This document shows positions 16,422 through 24,543 of a stretch of 64,000 bases of DNA, piece by piece. The notes under the pieces are model-generated. The model was not told the DNA's origin. It was given only the letters and a program-made list of their open reading frames with translations, and did no database searches. How positions within the stretch are numbered: the stretch's first letter is position 1; every line of letters starts with the position of its first letter. The position numbers were made by a program, and so were the translations under genes. Source of the stretch: Paenibacillus sp. J31TS4 (GTDB taxonomy: Bacteria > Bacillota > Bacilli > Paenibacillales > NBRC-103111); NCBI RefSeq assembly GCF_018403265.1, contig NZ_BOSI01000003.1, forward strand, positions 124,001-188,000, in the 5' to 3' direction.

Positions 16422-17201
16422 TTACAAATCCCCGGCGTTGGCCAGATGGCCTCCATCCACGACAAGCGTCGCTCCCGTAATATAGGAAGCTTCGTCCGAG
16501 GCGAGGAAGAGGAACGCATTCGCCACTTCCTCGACTGTGCCGAGACGCCCCATCGGCGTCCGGGCGGTCAGCTCGAGGCCCGGCTCTCCCTTCTGCTTCA
16601 GCTCGCGGTCGAGCGGCGTGTCGATGAAGCCCGGCGCGACCGCGTTGACGCGAATGCCGTAGCGCGCCAAATCCGACGCCATCGACTCGGTCAGCAGGAC
16701 GACTCCGCCCTTGGACGCGTTGTAATGAGCGAGCATCGTGCTGCCGGCGACGCCGTTCTTGGACGCCATGTTGACGATGGCGCCCCGGATGCTCTCCTTC
16801 ACCATCCGTCCGGCGATGAGCTGGCTCAGCCGGAACATGCCGGTCAGGTTGATGTCCAGCGTCCGCTGCCAGCGGGAGAGCGGGATGTCCAGAAACGGCT
16901 CCCGGGTCGCAACTCCCGCATTGTTGACGAGCAGGTCAAGTCCGCCGAACCGGCTCCATGCCTCGTCTGCTGCCCGCTCGACCGCAGCCGGATCGCTCAT
17001 ATCGCAGACAACGGTGCATACGCCTAATTCCGGCTGCTCCGGGCAGCGGTCCTTGAGTCCGGCGGCAGCCGCCGCCAGCTCCTCCTCGCGGTAATCCAGC
17101 AGCACGACCGATGCGCCCTCCTGCCGGAACCGCTCGGCAATTCCCAGCCCAATGCCTCGCGCGCTCCCGCTGATCAGGGCACGCTTCCCTCTTAATCTCA
17201 T
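16422..17201 (-). CDS. SDR-family NAD(P)-dependent oxidoreductase
   Basis: A classical short-chain dehydrogenase of 259 residues. Cofactor loop SGSARGIG, NNAG motif (LVNNAGVATREP) and catalytic YNASKGG are present, with an upstream Ser/Thr-rich MASKNGVAGST region in place of the usual Ser. PGFIDTP and the C-terminal ITGATLVVDGG are also typical. I chose ATG at 17201 because GGAGGTAG lies just upstream; an open frame extends 19 codons further without such a site. It lies between the Gfo/Idh oxidoreductase (77 bp) and the beta-helix gene (65 bp) and probably oxidises or reduces a sugar or sugar acid. Confidence 0.88.
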   Translation of the reverse strand: MRLRGKRALISGSARGIGLGIAERFRQEGASVVLLDYREEELAAAAAGLKDRCPEQPELGVCTVVCDMSDPAAVERAADEAWSRFGGLDLLVNNAGVATREPFLDIPLSRWQRTLDINLTGMFRLSQLIAGRMVKESIRGAIVNMASKNGVAGSTMLAHYNASKGGVVLLTESMASDLARYGIRVNAVAPGFIDTPLDRELKQKGEPGLELTARTPMGRLGTVEEVANAFLFLASDEASYITGATLVVDGGHLANAGDL

Positions 17202-17278
17202 GAACCGGCTACCTCCGTCTCTTATTCGGTGTAGGTCTGCCACTCTCATGCTGCGCAAAATCCGCCTTCCTCCGCTTG

Positions 17279-18496
17279 CTAGGACGTCGGACGGCTAACA
17301 TCGAAGCGGGGAAACGGAATCGGCTGGCCTCCCTTCACCACCGACTGCATTGACAGCGGAAAGACCGAGCTCCACCGGACCGCGTCATAGACGTCGATTG
17401 CGGGCCGCCGGCCTTCACGCACGGCGCTTACGAATTCCTCGATGACGAAGAAGTCGCCGCCGCCGTGCCCCGTCCGGTCCGCTTCGTCCCCCCACCGCTT
17501 CCAGCGCGGGTGCTCGAACTCGGCACGGTAGGCCGAGAGCGGCTCCCATTCGGGCTCCAGGTCTCCCTCTCGCCCGGGCGAGGCGCCGGGCGACCGGCCT
17601 GCGAGCCAGACGAGCGGTTCCTCGCCCTGTCTGCGCTCGGAGACGTAAGCGCCGCGGGTCCCCTGCAGTCCATAATGGGTCATCTGATGCGGCCGCCCGG
17701 ACACCCAGTCGACCCGCAGCGAGATGACGGCTCCGTTCCGGGTGCGAATCAGCGTGACGGCCGTATCGCCCTGCTTCCAATAGAAAGGATCGGCCCCCGG
17801 ATGAGCGTCGCCGAACTGCTCTCGCACGTAGCCGGCCATGGAGCCGGCTCGCGACGTGAACGTCGAGAGCGTCTCGAGCTCATCGGTCTGTCCGATCCCG
17901 AGCCACTGGGCGACAGGGCCGAGGGAATGCGTCGGGTAGTTCATCCCGTTGTAGTCCCGCTGCAGCTCGCCCCGCCACGCGAGCCGTCCGTCAGGCTGCA
18001 GCGTCAGCCTGCGGCAGTCGTGGAGATACCCGCCCTCGGCGAACGTGATCTCCCCGAACGTGCCCTGCTGCGCCATATTCAGCACCATCTGGTTCTGGCG
18101 CATGAAGCAGTAGTTCTCGGCCATCATGTACGTAAGCCCGGTGCTCTCGACCGTCTCGACGAGCTCCCGGCATTCCTCCAAGGTGTGCGCCGCGATCACC
18201 TCGCTCAGCACGTGCTTGCCCGCTTGGAGCGCCTCGATCGCCTGCCGGGCGTGGAGGAGGAGCGGAGTCGCCAGCAGGACGGCGTCCACCCCCGGATCCT
18301 CCAGCAGCCTGCTGTATTCGGTGTAGGTGCGAATCTCCGGGTATTTCTCCTTCCACTGGGCCAGATACTCCTCGTTATATTCGCATACCGCCGCCAGAGC
18401 GACCCGCTCCGGCATTGCTTCGAGGGCCGCATGGAACGCGGCTCCCCTTCTTCCGCCTACCACGGCCAGACGTACAGGCCTATCCCCATGTTTCAC
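17279..18496 (-). CDS. Gfo/Idh/MocA-family oxidoreductase (GH109-like)
   Basis: About 405 residues: N-terminal Rossmann fold (LAVVGGRRGAAFHAAL) and C-terminal alpha/beta domain. AEGGYLHDCR and NYPTHSLGPVAQWLGI resemble the NAD-dependent glycosidases of family GH109, which are members of this fold; a plain sugar dehydrogenase is the alternative. The start is probably GTG at 18496, 8 bp after AAGGGGAG, rather than ATG at 18541, which has no good ribosome binding site. First intact gene downstream of a cre-containing promoter; a decayed gene lies between. Confidence 0.82.
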   Translation of the reverse strand: MKHGDRPVRLAVVGGRRGAAFHAALEAMPERVALAAVCEYNEEYLAQWKEKYPEIRTYTEYSRLLEDPGVDAVLLATPLLLHARQAIEALQAGKHVLSEVIAAHTLEECRELVETVESTGLTYMMAENYCFMRQNQMVLNMAQQGTFGEITFAEGGYLHDCRRLTLQPDGRLAWRGELQRDYNGMNYPTHSLGPVAQWLGIGQTDELETLSTFTSRAGSMAGYVREQFGDAHPGADPFYWKQGDTAVTLIRTRNGAVISLRVDWVSGRPHQMTHYGLQGTRGAYVSERRQGEEPLVWLAGRSPGASPGREGDLEPEWEPLSAYRAEFEHPRWKRWGDEADRTGHGGGDFFVIEEFVSAVREGRRPAIDVYDAVRWSSVFPLSMQSVVKGGQPIPFPRFDVSRPTS

Positions 18497-18568
18497 GAGC
18501 GAACTCCCCTTCGGGCGGATTGGTTTCTCCGCCTTTAACATGATTGGCTTGCCCGGGCGCTCCGGCGA

Positions 18569-18760
18569 TCACGGCTTGAACCAGCCGTACACCTCGACGA
18601 TGTTGTCATTGTCGACACTATCCCGCGTGTAGGCGTTCTTCGATAATCTCGGGGTCTCCTTGCCATTTCGCTTGTAATGAGCGCCGGCTTTGCCCTATTT
18701 GGTGAGCAGGAAGCACTCCCCGCCGGCCAGCCAGTCGTGTTCTCAATCGACTTCTGATAC
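18569..18760 (-). pseudogene. Remnant of a gene 3' end upstream of the Gfo/Idh gene
   Basis: Reading the minus strand, a frame gives HDWLAGGECFLLTK, then a TAG, then GKAGAHYKRNGKETPRLSKN continuing without break to EVYGWFKP and a TGA at 18569. Upstream, YQKSIE reads in another frame, so at least one frameshift and one nonsense change are present. Composition is protein-like, but I do not recognise the family. It sits between a consensus promoter and the Gfo/Idh gene, so it was probably the original first gene of the operon. Confidence 0.5.
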
Positions 18761-18791
18761 TCCTAAACCTGGTTTGTTCCTGGTTTGTTTT

Positions 18792-18821
18792 ATTATAGAA
18801 TTGTCCTGAAAGCGCTGTCAA
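18792..18821 (-). promoter_or_regulatory. Consensus sigma-A promoter with an embedded cre site
   Basis: Minus strand: -35 TTGACA (18816-18821), 18-bp spacer, -10 TATAAT (18792-18797). Positions 18807-18820 read TGAAAGCGCTGTCA (plus) or TGACAGCGCTTTCA (minus), matching the CcpA cre consensus TGWNANCGNTNWCA on the minus strand. The site overlaps the -35 and spacer, so CcpA binding would repress. It drives the Gfo/Idh-SDR-beta-helix genes. Confidence 0.75.
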
Positions 18822-19073
18822 CGAGTTGGGCGATATTTCTTCAATGGGACATATAAAAACGCCCAGCGGCACTGGACGTTGGAGAGAAGCGGCGTAGAGG
18901 GAGCACCCGGCGCTGAGAGGCGGAGGCCATGAGCCGGCGTGGTGGAGCAATCGACGGCGGACGAAGCCTCTGCGTTACGCCGCGTGGGCAACACTACCTC
19001 ACGCGTGCACGGTGCGAGGGTCCGCTTTTTGCGGAGAGGCTGCATGCGTCGCGTGGCACGGAGCGCGGTCCCG

Positions 19074-20372
19074 CTACTGCCGGACCGGCTTCCGTGTGCG
19101 CAGCCGGGCGGTCACCCGCTCGGCTATTGACGACCGCTTGCGCGCGGTCCGATCGCCGCCCGCTGCGCCTCCCTCCCGCGGCCGGATCGCGAACAGCGCC
19201 AGCAAAGCGGCGGCGGCGCACGGAACGGCCAGCAGGAAGAAGAGCGTCCGGTGCGAACTCTGCATGAGGAGCGACACGGCAGGTGGTCCGAGGGCGACGC
19301 CGAGGAAGCGGGCGCTGCTGTACAGCGAGGTGACCGTCCCCCGCTGCTCCTCCTCGAAGCACTGCGTCAGGAAGGCGTCCATGCAAGGCAGCGCGGCCCC
19401 GATGCCGATGCCGCCGACGAACAGACTTCCGAGCAGGTACGGAAGCCGTTCCAATAGCCCGGCGGCAAGGAGCGAGGCGGTCAACAGCAGCAGCCCGCCG
19501 GCGGCGGCCCGCTTCATCCCCTTCTTGCTGCGGCCGATCCAACGCCCCGTCAGATAGGAGGTGAGACTAATCGAGGCGAGCGGGATGGCGAGCAGCAGTC
19601 CTTTGCGGACACCCCGAATGCCGTACTCGGCCTCCAGGATCGAGGAAAGGTAGAACTGGACGCCGAATATAACGAACATCGCCACGCCCCCAATGGCAAA
19701 CACGGAAAACAGCCAGCGTCCCTTAACCCCAAACAGTCGGAATAGCGAACAGAGAAACGGACCGAACGGCTTTAGCTCGCGCGCTTTGCCGCCTTGGGGT
19801 GCCTTGACGAGGAACGCAACGAGTATCATCGACACAGCACAAAAAACGGGAAGCGCGAAGAACGGGAAAAACCAAACCACGCCCGCCAAAGCCGCTCCCA
19901 AAATGGGACTAAGCACCTTGCCGAACGTATTCGCGGTTTCCACGATGCCGAGGCCTCGGCTGACATCGGATTCCCGCCGATACAAGTCCCCAATGAGCGG
20001 CAGAACGATTGGGGCCGCCCCTGCCGCACCGATCCCCTGCAGCAGCCTCCCGGCGAGGATGACCCCATAGGCAGCCTGACCGGTCCACAGCCAAGCCGCC
20101 GTACCCGACACGGCGCCCCCCATACCTGCCAGCAGCAGACCTGGGAGGATGACGGCCTTTCGGCCGAAGCGGTCGGACAAATAGCCGGCCAGAGGAACGA
20201 GCAGGATCGCGGCCGCGGAATAGACCGTGATGAGCAGACTGACGGCCAGCGGCGAGACGCCCAGCTGGTCGGCTATTTTGGGCAGCACAGGCACCACCAT
20301 CGAGCTGCCCAGCGTCATGATGAGGGGGATGGTCGCCACGGACAATAGCGCCCCTCGCTTACCGGCTTCCAA
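19074..20372 (-). CDS. MFS transporter (DHA1-like)
   Basis: About 432 residues, 12 predicted transmembrane helices. The motif-A loop after helix 2 reads GYLSDRFGRKAV and a motif-C-like GLGIVETANTFGKVLSPILG lies in helix 5, as in drug:H+ antiporters. The start is taken as TTG at 20372, seven bases after GAGGAGG; a TTG two codons upstream is too close to that site. Monocistronic. The downstream side (18822-19073) holds no recognisable gene. Confidence 0.85.
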   Translation of the reverse strand: MEAGKRGALLSVATIPLIMTLGSSMVVPVLPKIADQLGVSPLAVSLLITVYSAAAILLVPLAGYLSDRFGRKAVILPGLLLAGMGGAVSGTAAWLWTGQAAYGVILAGRLLQGIGAAGAAPIVLPLIGDLYRRESDVSRGLGIVETANTFGKVLSPILGAALAGVVWFFPFFALPVFCAVSMILVAFLVKAPQGGKARELKPFGPFLCSLFRLFGVKGRWLFSVFAIGGVAMFVIFGVQFYLSSILEAEYGIRGVRKGLLLAIPLASISLTSYLTGRWIGRSKKGMKRAAAGGLLLLTASLLAAGLLERLPYLLGSLFVGGIGIGAALPCMDAFLTQCFEEEQRGTVTSLYSSARFLGVALGPPAVSLLMQSSHRTLFFLLAVPCAAAALLALFAIRPREGGAAGGDRTARKRSSIAERVTARLRTRKPVRQ

Positions 20373-20378
20373 GCGCAA

Positions 20379-20746
20379 ACCTCCTCTTGAGCGATCATTT
20401 CCGGCCTCTTCGGCTCTCCAGTCGTCCGGTGGAGCATAATATATCCGCCAATAACCGTAGGATTAATCGGATTTTGGCTTGGACGAATGCCCGGTACCTG
20501 TTGGTATGGCTGGATTCGGCGGCTTTTATGCATCGCCCGGTTTCTGTGCCCAACAAAAGAAACCGCCAGCCTCGGGACGGCCCCAACGTTAGTTCATGCC
20601 TCACTATTGGGTGCCGTTCCACTCGCCGGCGGTCTCCCGCCCTGTGCTGCTGCTCCGTCCGATCCCGGAACGCTAACTGATTACGCGTCTGCGGTGCCGG
20701 GGTACACCCCGAACCGCTTGCTCTTCGACTGCGGATTCAATCCGGT
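20379..20746. other. Gap without a recognisable gene
   Basis: About 370 bp between the divergently placed end of the stalk-protease gene and the MFS start region. I see no gene with a ribosome binding site, no clear terminator and no notable repeat. Confidence 0.4.
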
Positions 20747-22273
20747 CTAGAGCGGCAGCTCCTTCTCCGTGCTGTTCCGGCCCGACGGATCCACCATGAA
20801 GTACAGTTTTTTCTCGGCAAAGTCAAGGTATCCCGCATAGAGCGGCAGCGTCACGATATAACTGCCGTCAACGTCCTTCTCGATCTGCTTGGGCTTATAG
20901 GAGGAAGGAAACTCCGTCGTCCGGAACGAATGCCAGATCATCAACTGCACATTGTCGGGGATGTCCTTGTGAGCCTCGTTTCCGATCTTCCGGAAGAAAT
21001 CGGGGATCAGATTCGGCGACTGCTGCTGCAGCCGGATGAGATCCGCACCCTCCTGCCGGTCCCGCACAACCGCGTCGATGTAGATCGTGCCTTCCTCCTC
21101 GTCCTGGTCCACCTCGAACGACATGTGGAACGTATGGCCGTCCGCAATATAGCGGACCGGCCCGCCGAACTCATCGTTCAGCCGATCCTCGAGCTCCATC
21201 AGCATGTCAAACCAATCCGCCCGTGTCTCTTCAAGCGGCATTGGCTTCGGAGCGGCCGGCTGTTCCATCAAGTTCTTCAGCTCGTTGATCGGAACCGCCA
21301 GATTCAGATTCGCAAAACTGCCCAGTCCTCCTGAGGTAATGCCGATCACCTCGCCCTTCAAGTTAAAGAGGGGACCGCCGCTGCTTCCATGATCCAGTGG
21401 AGCGGTGGTCTGGATATAGGTCTGCCCCTCCAGCTGACGGGACGCGCTGCTGATGATGCCCGTGGAGACGGTATTCGTCATGCCGAGCGGCGAGCCGATC
21501 GCGACGACCGTCTCCCCCGCCTTCACCTGATCCGAATCGCCCAGCTGCACGACAGGCAGGTCGATGTCCTTCACCTTGAGCACGACGAGGTCCTTCTCTT
21601 CATCGGCATACAGAACCTGGTCGACTGTATATTCCCTCTTGTCCGCCAAGGTGACCCGGACGCTGCTCGCTCCCGCCACCACATGGTAGTTGGTGACGAT
21701 CCGGCCGTCCGGCGTCAGCAGGAAGCCGCTCCCGGCTCCCACCGCTTTGCCTTTCTCGTCCATTGTCTCCAGATAGACCACCTTGTCGACTTGTCGGGCG
21801 ATCTCCTCCACCGTCCGCTCGACTGGCATCGGCGCTATGAGGACCGTGGACGTCTCGCCGTCCCAGCTGACTGTGGCACCAGATGCCTCGCCCACGAAGC
21901 GGAGCGGGACGAGCGTATTGCCGTTCACCAGCCGCGGAGCTTTCTCCAGCGTCACCGCCTGACCGTTCACGTAAGCCTTGGCCTGGTCGATCGTCAGGAC
22001 GATCTTGAGTCCGGTTCGCACGCCGCTCACCGTCTTGGTCTGTGGATCCCACGAGACGGTCAGGCCGAGCCGTTCAAAGATTGGCCGAAACGCGACCAGC
22101 GTCGTCCCGTCCTCCAGGATGGGCTGCTCCTCAAAAGCGACAGGCAGTCCGTCCAGCAGAACCTTGACGGCAGGTGCCTCCGCTCGGGCCGGCGCAGGCT
22201 GCAGCCCAAGGCCGGCCAGCAATACGACAGCTAGAAACCAAGTAACAAGGCGATGATGGCTTTTCTTCTTGAT
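20747..22273 (-). CDS. Secreted trypsin-like (HtrA-type) serine protease with N-terminal stalk domain
   Basis: About 508 residues. An N-terminal signal (KKKSHHRLVTWFLAVVLLAG, ending PAPARAEA) is followed by a copper-amine-oxidase-N-like stalk domain (FRPIFERLGLTVSWDPQTKT and VPLRFVGEASGATVSWDGET). The protease domain has His in TNYHVV, Asp in EEKDLVVLK and Ser in DHGSSGGPLF; the extra C-terminal ~150 residues are unassigned. The start is unclear. A good GGAGGAG site precedes an ATC codon (22271-22273) by 6 bp; the only upstream in-frame start is a TTG at 22360 without a ribosome binding site, and the frame is open throughout. I give the ATC as the lower bound of the gene. Confidence 0.8.
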   Translation of the reverse strand: MKKKSHHRLVTWFLAVVLLAGLGLQPAPARAEAPAVKVLLDGLPVAFEEQPILEDGTTLVAFRPIFERLGLTVSWDPQTKTVSGVRTGLKIVLTIDQAKAYVNGQAVTLEKAPRLVNGNTLVPLRFVGEASGATVSWDGETSTVLIAPMPVERTVEEIARQVDKVVYLETMDEKGKAVGAGSGFLLTPDGRIVTNYHVVAGASSVRVTLADKREYTVDQVLYADEEKDLVVLKVKDIDLPVVQLGDSDQVKAGETVVAIGSPLGMTNTVSTGIISSASRQLEGQTYIQTTAPLDHGSSGGPLFNLKGEVIGITSGGLGSFANLNLAVPINELKNLMEQPAAPKPMPLEETRADWFDMLMELEDRLNDEFGGPVRYIADGHTFHMSFEVDQDEEEGTIYIDAVVRDRQEGADLIRLQQQSPNLIPDFFRKIGNEAHKDIPDNVQLMIWHSFRTTEFPSSYKPKQIEKDVDGSYIVTLPLYAGYLDFAEKKLYFMVDPSGRNSTEKELPL

Positions 22274-22627
22274 AGGGTTCTCCTCCAACCGCACAGGTAA
22301 AACACGCGTACTTTTTCCCCGTGTATGTAATCGTTTGAGCCGCAGTCTGATTATTTCCAAAATTAGGCAAACCTGCAGCTAACCGATTATAGCACCGTTC
22401 GTTTCTTGTGAATAGTCCCTATTCCGGGCTCCGCAATGTCTTCCTTCAGCCGCCAGCGTACGACTTTTTCCGCCCAGCGCCATGCTTGTGGGATCTGCCG
22501 GGAAGGCGGATAGAAGAACCGGCACGATGTATAGTAAACTAAGGAGAAAGGACGACGGGCCCGTCTCGAAATCCTTCTTTGTCTGGATTTGTTGCAGACC
22601 GACATGCCGCAAAAGGAGGCGTTCCCT

Positions 22628-23047
22628 ACGAACATAAGCAGCCGGTTCGCCGTTGCGATTCATATTCTCTCCCTTCTCGAGATGAACAAGGGAGGCACAA
22701 ACACATCCGACTTTCTCGCCAGCAGCGTCAACACGAATCCCGTGGTCGTCCGCCGGATCGTGAGCATGCTGAGCAGGGCAGGACTCGTGCAGGTCAAGTC
22801 CGGCGTCGCGGGGGCCCGGTTGGCCAAGGAGGCATCCGCCATTACGCTGCTCGACATCTACCGGGCGGTTCAGGTAGTCGAGGAAAACGGCCTGTTTGCC
22901 GTTCATGAATGTCCTAATCCCGAGTGTCCTGTCGGACGGAGCATCCAATCCGCGATCCTCCCCGTATTCGTCTCTGCCCAGAGAGCGATGGAATCGGAGC
23001 TGGACCGCATTCGTCTGACGGACATCCTTCACAGCATCCCTGTCTAA
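22628..23047 (+). CDS. ywnA: Rrf2-family transcriptional regulator (YwnA-like)
   Basis: About 139 residues from the presumed start, or 147 from ATG at 22604. It is a winged-HTH Rrf2 protein resembling B. subtilis YwnA over its length (RFAVAIHILSLLEMN, VNTNPVVVRRIVSMLSRAGL, FAVHECPNPECPVGRSIQ). The three-Cys Fe-S set of IscR/NsrR is not present in that form; Cys residues occur in HECPNPECP. AAAAGGAGG is ideally placed 8 bp before an ACG codon (22628), where YwnA-like proteins begin; the ATG at 22604 lacks a ribosome binding site. Followed by its own terminator and a ywnB-like gene. Confidence 0.82.
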   Translation, partial: TNISSRFAVAIHILSLLEMNKGGTNTSDFLASSVNTNPVVVRRIVSMLSRAGLVQVKSGVAGARLAKEASAITLLDIYRAVQVVEENGLFAVHECPNPECPVGRSIQSAILPVFVSAQRAMESELDRIRLTDILHSIPV

Positions 23048-23062
23048 AGTTGACCTCTTTTG

Positions 23063-23097
23063 CGCCTGTCTTCTTTTGGAGACAGGCGTTTTTTTCT
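23063..23097 (+). terminator. Terminator after the Rrf2 gene
   Basis: Stem arms CGCCTGTCT and AGACAGGCG followed by seven T, starting 16 bp after the stop codon. Confidence 0.9.
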
Positions 23098-23123
23098 TGA
23101 TAGGGCAGGATAAAGAGGAAGGA

Positions 23124-23160
23124 TTGACAGCGGCCATCACCTGTAACTATAATAGTTACA
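23124..23160 (+). promoter_or_regulatory. Promoter and operator of the ywnB-like gene
   Basis: -35 TTGACA (23124-23129), 18-bp spacer, -10 TATAAT (23148-23153). The -10 is embedded in the near-perfect palindrome TGTAACTATAATAGTTACA (23142-23160), so a bound repressor would occlude RNA polymerase. The candidate repressor is the upstream YwnA-like protein or an unlinked HxlR/MarR-type regulator, whose sites often look like this. Confidence 0.7.
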
Positions 23161-23196
23161 AGTTGGGCATAACAATCCATTCGGGAGGTTAACGAT

Positions 23197-23832
23197 ATGA
23201 AGATTGCAATTATCGGAGCGAGCGGCAAGGCCGGCCGGCTCATCGCGGAGGAAGCGCTCCGCCGAGGCCACCAGGTGACCGGGCTCGTCCGGGATGCGTC
23301 CAAGGCCGAAGGTCTGCCGGTTTTGGAGAAGGATATCTTCTCCCTGACCTCGGACGACCTGAAGCCGTTTGACGCCGTCATCAATGCATTCGGAGCCGCC
23401 CCCGGCCAAGAGCACTTGCACGTGGAAGCCGGGCGGCACCTAATCGAGGCTATGAAGGGCGCTTCCGGGACCCGGCTTCTCGTCGTTGGAGGAGCCGGCA
23501 GCCTATTCGCAGACGAAGCCCAATCGGTGCGCGTCCTAGACACGCCGGGCTTCCCACGCGAATATTATGCGACGGCGGCGAACCAGGCCCAAAACCTGGA
23601 GGATCTGCTCCAGTCCTCCGGCTTCGCCTGGACGTTCCTCAGCCCCTCAGCCTTCTTCGATCCGCAAGGCCCTCGGACCGGTGCCTACCGGGCCGGCGGG
23701 AACAACCTGCTCGTCAATTCGGAAGGGAACAGCTATATCAGCTACGCCGACTTCGCCATCGCCGTCCTGGACGAGCTCGAGCATCCGCAGCACGTCAACG
23801 AGCGCTTCACAGTCGTAGGCGAAGCTCGCTGA
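23197..23832 (+). CDS. ywnB: NAD(P)-binding protein, YwnB-like
   Basis: A 211-residue Rossmann-fold protein of the NmrA/atypical SDR type. GASGKAGRLIAEEALRRGH is the dinucleotide-binding motif; LLVVGGAGSLF and WTFLSPSAFF are typical of YwnB/YhfK-like proteins. ATG after GGGAGG. It pairs with the Rrf2 regulator as ywnA-ywnB do in B. subtilis, but has its own operator-controlled promoter. Reductase or redox-sensing role is inferred. Confidence 0.85.
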   Translation: MKIAIIGASGKAGRLIAEEALRRGHQVTGLVRDASKAEGLPVLEKDIFSLTSDDLKPFDAVINAFGAAPGQEHLHVEAGRHLIEAMKGASGTRLLVVGGAGSLFADEAQSVRVLDTPGFPREYYATAANQAQNLEDLLQSSGFAWTFLSPSAFFDPQGPRTGAYRAGGNNLLVNSEGNSYISYADFAIAVLDELEHPQHVNERFTVVGEAR

Positions 23833-23852
23833 AGCTCCCTCTCCTGCAGCCA

Positions 23853-23891
23853 GCCGAACCAGAGTCTTCCTACCGGAGACTCTGGTTCGGC
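23853..23891 (+). terminator. Long hairpin downstream of ywnB
   Basis: Perfect 15-bp arms, GCCGAACCAGAGTCT and AGACTCTGGTTCGGC, with a 9-base loop, 20 bp after the stop codon. There is no strong T run, so termination is probable but not certain. Confidence 0.55.
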
Positions 23892-23905
23892 ATGTTCCAG
23901 ACAAA

Positions 23906-23935
23906 CAAAAAAATCCTTACGCCTGCGTAAGGATT
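23906..23935 (-). terminator. Terminator of the tRNA Glu-Lys-Leu unit
   Basis: Minus strand: stem AATCCTTACGC/GCGTAAGGATT with an AG loop followed by a T run, 17 bp beyond the tRNA-Leu gene. Confidence 0.88.
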
Positions 23936-23951
23936 CCAATTTCGAATATGG

Positions 23952-24034
23952 TGCGGTTGAGAGGACTCGAACCTCCACGGGCTTTCGCCCACTACCCCCT
24001 CAAGATAGCGTGTCTGCCATTCCACCACAACCGC
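23952..24034 (-). tRNA. tRNA-Leu (GAG)
   Basis: An 83-nt class II tRNA with a long variable arm. Acceptor GCGGTTG pairs with CAACCGC, the T loop is GGTTCGAGTCC, and the anticodon loop TTGAGGG gives GAG, flanked by CTATC/GGTAG. CCA is not encoded. Confidence 0.93.
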
Positions 24035-24111
24035 ATATGAACAAACGAGGGATTGGATCGCCGCCGTTCGTGCTCGGAGCGTCCGCCCATTCCTGCCCAA
24101 TCGAGCAGCAA

Positions 24112-24187
24112 TGGTGAGCCATGAAGGACTCGAACCTTCGACACCCTGATTAAAAGTCAGGTGCTCTACCAACTGAGCTAATGGCTC
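24112..24187 (-). tRNA. tRNA-Lys (TTT)
   Basis: A 76-nt tRNA including an encoded CCA. Acceptor GAGCCAT/ATGGCTC, D arm TAGCTCAGTTGGTAGAGCA, anticodon loop CTTTTAA with TTT, T arm GAAGGTTCGAGTCCTTC. Confidence 0.95.
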
Positions 24188-24195
24188 GAGCTCAT

Positions 24196-24270
24196 TGGTG
24201 ACCCGTAGGGGATTCGAACCCCTGTTACCTCCGTGAAAGGGAGGTGTCTTAACCCCTTGACCAACGGGCC
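24196..24270 (-). tRNA. tRNA-Glu (TTC)
   Basis: A 75-nt tRNA including an encoded CCA. Acceptor GGCCCGT/ACGGGTC (one G-T pair), anticodon loop CTTTCAC with TTC, T arm AGGGGTTCGAATCCCCT. First gene of the Glu-Lys-Leu unit. Confidence 0.95.
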
Positions 24271-24320
24271 ATCGTCATCCAGTCAGCCTTCGCCGGAGGT
24301 CCGGCAAGAAGACATTTGTT

Positions 24321-24349
24321 ATTATAGCGGATTCGTAGTTCGCTGACAA
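24321..24349 (-). promoter_or_regulatory. Promoter of the tRNA Glu-Lys-Leu unit
   Basis: Minus strand: -35 TTGTCA (24344-24349), 17-bp spacer, -10 TATAAT (24321-24326), about 50 bp before tRNA-Glu. The remaining 24350-24540 shows no gene. Confidence 0.8.
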
Positions 24350-24543
24350 GTCCTTTTCGCGAGTCCTCTACCGTCCGCTTCGCTTGGGCAGTCGTCGCAT
24401 TCGGCTCGCTCCGCTCGGCCCTCTTCCCGACTCCCGGGCTGCAGCGGGAAGCTCCCCTTTTGGCCTGCACTCCTAGAGCGCCGCCGCAACGGACAGGCCG
24501 GCCCGGCCCCTGTTTATGGGTCCCTAAAAAGGTCTCCAAACAG

